Shown here piece after piece: positions 62,196 through 64,000 of a DNA stretch of 64,000 nucleotides. The position numbers and the translations under genes were made by a program. This DNA is from Thalassomonas sp. RHCl1. GTDB taxonomy: Bacteria > Pseudomonadota > Gammaproteobacteria > Enterobacterales > Alteromonadaceae. The stretch spans positions 124,001 to 188,000 of the forward strand of contig NZ_CANDNZ010000005.1 of the NCBI RefSeq assembly GCF_947387555.1, in the 5' to 3' direction. Below the pieces are notes generated by a model. That model was not told the origin of the DNA, searched no databases, and saw only the letters and a list, made by a program, of their open reading frames with translations. Within the stretch, counting starts at the first letter, position 1. Each line of letters begins with the position of its first letter.

Positions 62196-62719
62196 CTCCC
62201 CTTAAGCTTGCGGATGTTGATCAATTCATCGGCACACCAGCGCTTTTTCACACTCGCCGGCCAGAAAGTTAATGAGGCAATCACCAACCCCCAGATAACA
62301 GCAGCAAAAGCGATGATCAGGTTTTCACTGATCCCCTGGATATTGCCGTCCGCCAGTGCCTGCAATGCCGGTCCCATAGGGATCATGGTGGCAATCAGGC
62401 CGAGCATAGGAGCGATACGGGTGACGATACGCAGAGTTTCCAGCTTTTTCAGGGCATATACTTCCAACTCATCTTCACTGGCCTCTGGGTTGTTAACAAA
62501 ATAATTATGTACCGGATACCCCTTAAGCCAGTCGGTTTGCCCCGTCTGCACCTGCATCACATAAATAGGGGCATATTTTTTACGCAGCGAATATTGCCCG
62601 AGAAATCCTCCCAGGGCATAAATGGCATAAATCAACAAAGCCACAATAATTAAAATAACCGGCGCCATCAGCAAATGTGACAACTGCGCCATGATATTTT
62701 CCAGTGATTGAATGTTCAC
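62189..62719 (-). CDS. MotA/TolQ/ExbB-family proton channel protein (HmuU-like)
   Basis: The 176-residue product has three membrane helices: near 16-38 (LLMAPVILIIVALLIYAIYALGGF), 105-125 and 135-155, in the MotA/TolQ/ExbB order, with VTRIAPMLGLIATMIPMGPALQALADGN and NLIIAFAAVIWGLVIASLTFW in the last two. It should form a proton-driven channel with the DUF2149 protein. It is first in the minus-strand operon with DUF2149 and the CobN-like gene and is divergent from the TonB receptor gene over a Fur-like region. Confidence 0.9.
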   Translation of the reverse strand: MNIQSLENIMAQLSHLLMAPVILIIVALLIYAIYALGGFLGQYSLRKKYAPIYVMQVQTGQTDWLKGYPVHNYFVNNPEASEDELEVYALKKLETLRIVTRIAPMLGLIATMIPMGPALQALADGNIQGISENLIIAFAAVIWGLVIASLTFWPASVKKRWCADELINIRKLKGRC

Positions 62720-63024
62720 AAAATGATCCTCTAAACGGTTTAAAATTCACTTACATCAATAATCTGTCGCGCACTTTAGACTATTTATGAAAAAACCTCA
62801 ACGCAAATACAAATAATTCTCATTTTAGTTTACATTCTCAAAATAATTTGTATTATTAAAAGCATCTGAAAGCCAAACCTGCCCGAAAATGTAAACTAGA
62901 CCTTGTTTGTTATCACGCAAAAATCAGCGGCAACCTAGCCAGGTAACTGCACAATAGGTTACGCGACGGCGCAAAAAGCAAACCCGGTCATTGCGGGCTT
63001 TATTACCTTAAAAGGAAAAATCTC
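62720..63024. promoter_or_regulatory. Divergent promoter region of the haem locus, with Fur-like dyad
   Basis: The 305-nt gap holds an A+T-rich dyad: ACAAATAATTCTCATTTTA (62809-62827) and, mirrored, TTCTCAAAATAATTTGT further on (about 62836-62852). The first matches about 11 of 19 Fur consensus positions. Its place between two iron-type transcription units supports control by Fur, though the match is not strong. Nothing else is seen in the gap. Confidence 0.4.
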
Positions 63025-64000
63025 ATGTTTAAGCCAACACCTAAGGTGCTAGCTTGTGTTATCTCAACTGCATTGTTCACCAGCCCAAGTTATGCCGAAA
63101 TAGCTGACGATACCCAGGATATCGCACAGGATCTGGAAGTGATCGTCATCAGCGGCTCCCGCACTGAAAAAGCACTTAAAGACGTTGCCGGCAGTATCTC
63201 AGTCGTCAGCGCACAGGATATTGAAAAACAAGTGGTCACGGACATGAACCAGTTATTTAAATATGCGCCCGGGGTAGAGGTAACCGGCAGCGCCGGCGGT
63301 GCCCAAAATATCCTGGTGCGGGGCATGGGCAGCGATCGGGTATTGATGATCAAAGACGGCATGCGCATGAATGAAGGTTACGGCGCCGACGGCTTAAACG
63401 ACATTGTCGGCCGGGGCTTTATCGAAACCGATACCTTAAAACAGGTGGAGGTGGCCAAAGGAGCCGCATCATCCCTTTACGGCTCGGATGCCTTAGGCGG
63501 CATTATTGTTTTTACCACCAAAGATGCCAGTGACTACCTGGGACAGGGAGAAACCTTTGCCGGCTCGGTAAAAACCGGCTACGACCACAGCACAGAGCAG
63601 GAAAGTATCAGTACCACACTGGCTTTTGCCCATAGCGATTTCGAGCACCTGCTCAACCTTAACTACCGCGACGGTAAAGAACAGCAAAATTATGATGAAA
63701 GCGAACAGCCGTTTACCATCCAGTCCGACAATATTTTTTATAAGGCCAAATACAACATAAACGACCAGGATCACCTGACCTTCACCACAGAGCACTGGCA
63801 ACAGGAGAGCAAGGGCGATAGTGCCGACGGTTTGCTTGCCTATTTCCGCGGTCTGGGACAGTATGGCTACCAGATTGTTGACGAGAATATCAACAATGAT
63901 AAAACCACAGAGTCTTATCAGCTCAGCTACCACAGCGAAAGCGGCACCCGTTTTTATGATCTGCTCAATGTCAGCCTGTATAAGAATAAAACCATCCAAA
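63025..64000 (+). CDS. TonB-dependent receptor, haem-type (C-terminus cut by window edge)
   Basis: The open frame starts at the ATG at 63025 (AAGGA 11 nt upstream) and runs off the right edge after 325 residues. It has a signal peptide ending SPSYA, a TonB-box-like DLEVIVISGSR and a plug domain (VISAQDIEKQVV-like segment, NQLFKYAPGVEVTG, RVLMIKDGMRMNEGYG, VEVAKGAASSLYGSDALGGIIVF). The first barrel strands follow. The closeness to haem/haemoglobin receptors of the HmuR/HutA type is judged from plug style and from the divergent CobN-like operon. It should bring haem to the periplasm for the exported chelatase. The ligand motif region lies outside the window. Confidence 0.93.
   Translation, partial: MFKPTPKVLACVISTALFTSPSYAEIADDTQDIAQDLEVIVISGSRTEKALKDVAGSISVVSAQDIEKQVVTDMNQLFKYAPGVEVTGSAGGAQNILVRGMGSDRVLMIKDGMRMNEGYGADGLNDIVGRGFIETDTLKQVEVAKGAASSLYGSDALGGIIVFTTKDASDYLGQGETFAGSVKTGYDHSTEQESISTTLAFAHSDFEHLLNLNYRDGKEQQNYDESEQPFTIQSDNIFYKAKYNINDQDHLTFTTEHWQQESKGDSADGLLAYFRGLGQYGYQIVDENINNDKTTESYQLSYHSESGTRFYDLLNVSLYKNKTIQ

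Noticed and set aside
63493-63999. 168-codon hydrophobic frame on the minus strand
   Set aside because: It is antisense to the TonB receptor plug and barrel, which have clear motifs.
1-64000. tRNA, rRNA or CRISPR features
   Set aside because: I looked for TPsiC-arm patterns, rRNA landmarks and regularly spaced repeats and found none that could be supported.

Overview
The window reads as chromosome of a free-living marine gammaproteobacterium, most likely from the Alteromonadales (Colwelliaceae or Shewanella-like; Thalassomonas is my best guess). This is an inference from gene content: a bacterial pepsin homologue, a Shewanella-type split borosin pair, TonB receptors, many cyclic-di-GMP proteins, and housekeeping genes (proS, yfbR, ilvIH) of gammaproteobacterial type. 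Base composition is moderate. The stretch from about 16.4 to 19.5 kb is visibly richer in A+T than its flanks. No rRNA, tRNA, CRISPR array or complete transposase gene was seen.

Layout. 1-12.3 kb: the 5' part of a Ser/Thr kinase, an ABC_sub_bind periplasmic protein with a sensor kinase, and, converging on them, a minus-strand series of REC-REC-PAS-GGDEF-EAL protein, acetolactate-synthase-like ThDP enzyme, TonB receptor and two tandem citrate-synthase-fold proteins that appear to lack the catalytic residues. 12.9-17 kb: a Bcr/CflA-type MFS exporter, a pepsin-like protease and two GNAT acetyltransferases. 17.3-20.2 kb: the most notable locus, a split borosin RiPP system (alpha-N-methyltransferase plus separate 88-residue precursor) followed at 18 nt by a TPR-GGDEF protein. 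20.3-25.9 kb: a GST with an Lrp regulator, a Mor-like activator back to back with an S24 phage-type repressor over an array of GTTTAG operators, an M20 dipeptidase, a small Cys-containing protein and a LysR regulator. 26-36.4 kb: proS, a TPR membrane protein, a membrane-anchored unknown, yfbR, an EAL-HDOD protein and a kinase/HD-GYP two-component pair.

36.4-42 kb: ilvIH behind a classical branched-chain amino acid attenuator with leader peptide, a GNAT, a PaaK-type adenylating enzyme, and an orphan ExbD flanked by two kinds of direct repeat. 42-51.5 kb: a SulP transporter, a lipoprotein, a conserved unknown, a GST/HxlR divergent pair with a tandem operator, an Na+/H+ antiporter-like protein, a REC-GGDEF-EAL protein with a degenerate receiver, and a LysR regulator. 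51.6-55.9 kb: a two-gene RND efflux operon. 55.97-56.13 kb: a 162-bp foldback repeat element. 56.2-57.7 kb: a type II thioesterase and an EntD-type phosphopantetheinyl transferase with no synthetase in view. 57.7-64 kb: a haem-type locus with an exported CobN-like chelatase (HmuS-like), DUF2149 and ExbB-like partners, divergent from a TonB receptor over Fur-like sequence.

How the genes work together. Two independent TonB-receptor loci suggest investment in metal or haem scavenging. The ends of the window cut the Ser/Thr kinase (left) and the TonB receptor (right). All family assignments come from reading motifs by eye. No search was run, so names of less common families (borosin, HmuS, DUF2149, DUF3083, DUF3369, Mor) rest on recall of their motifs.
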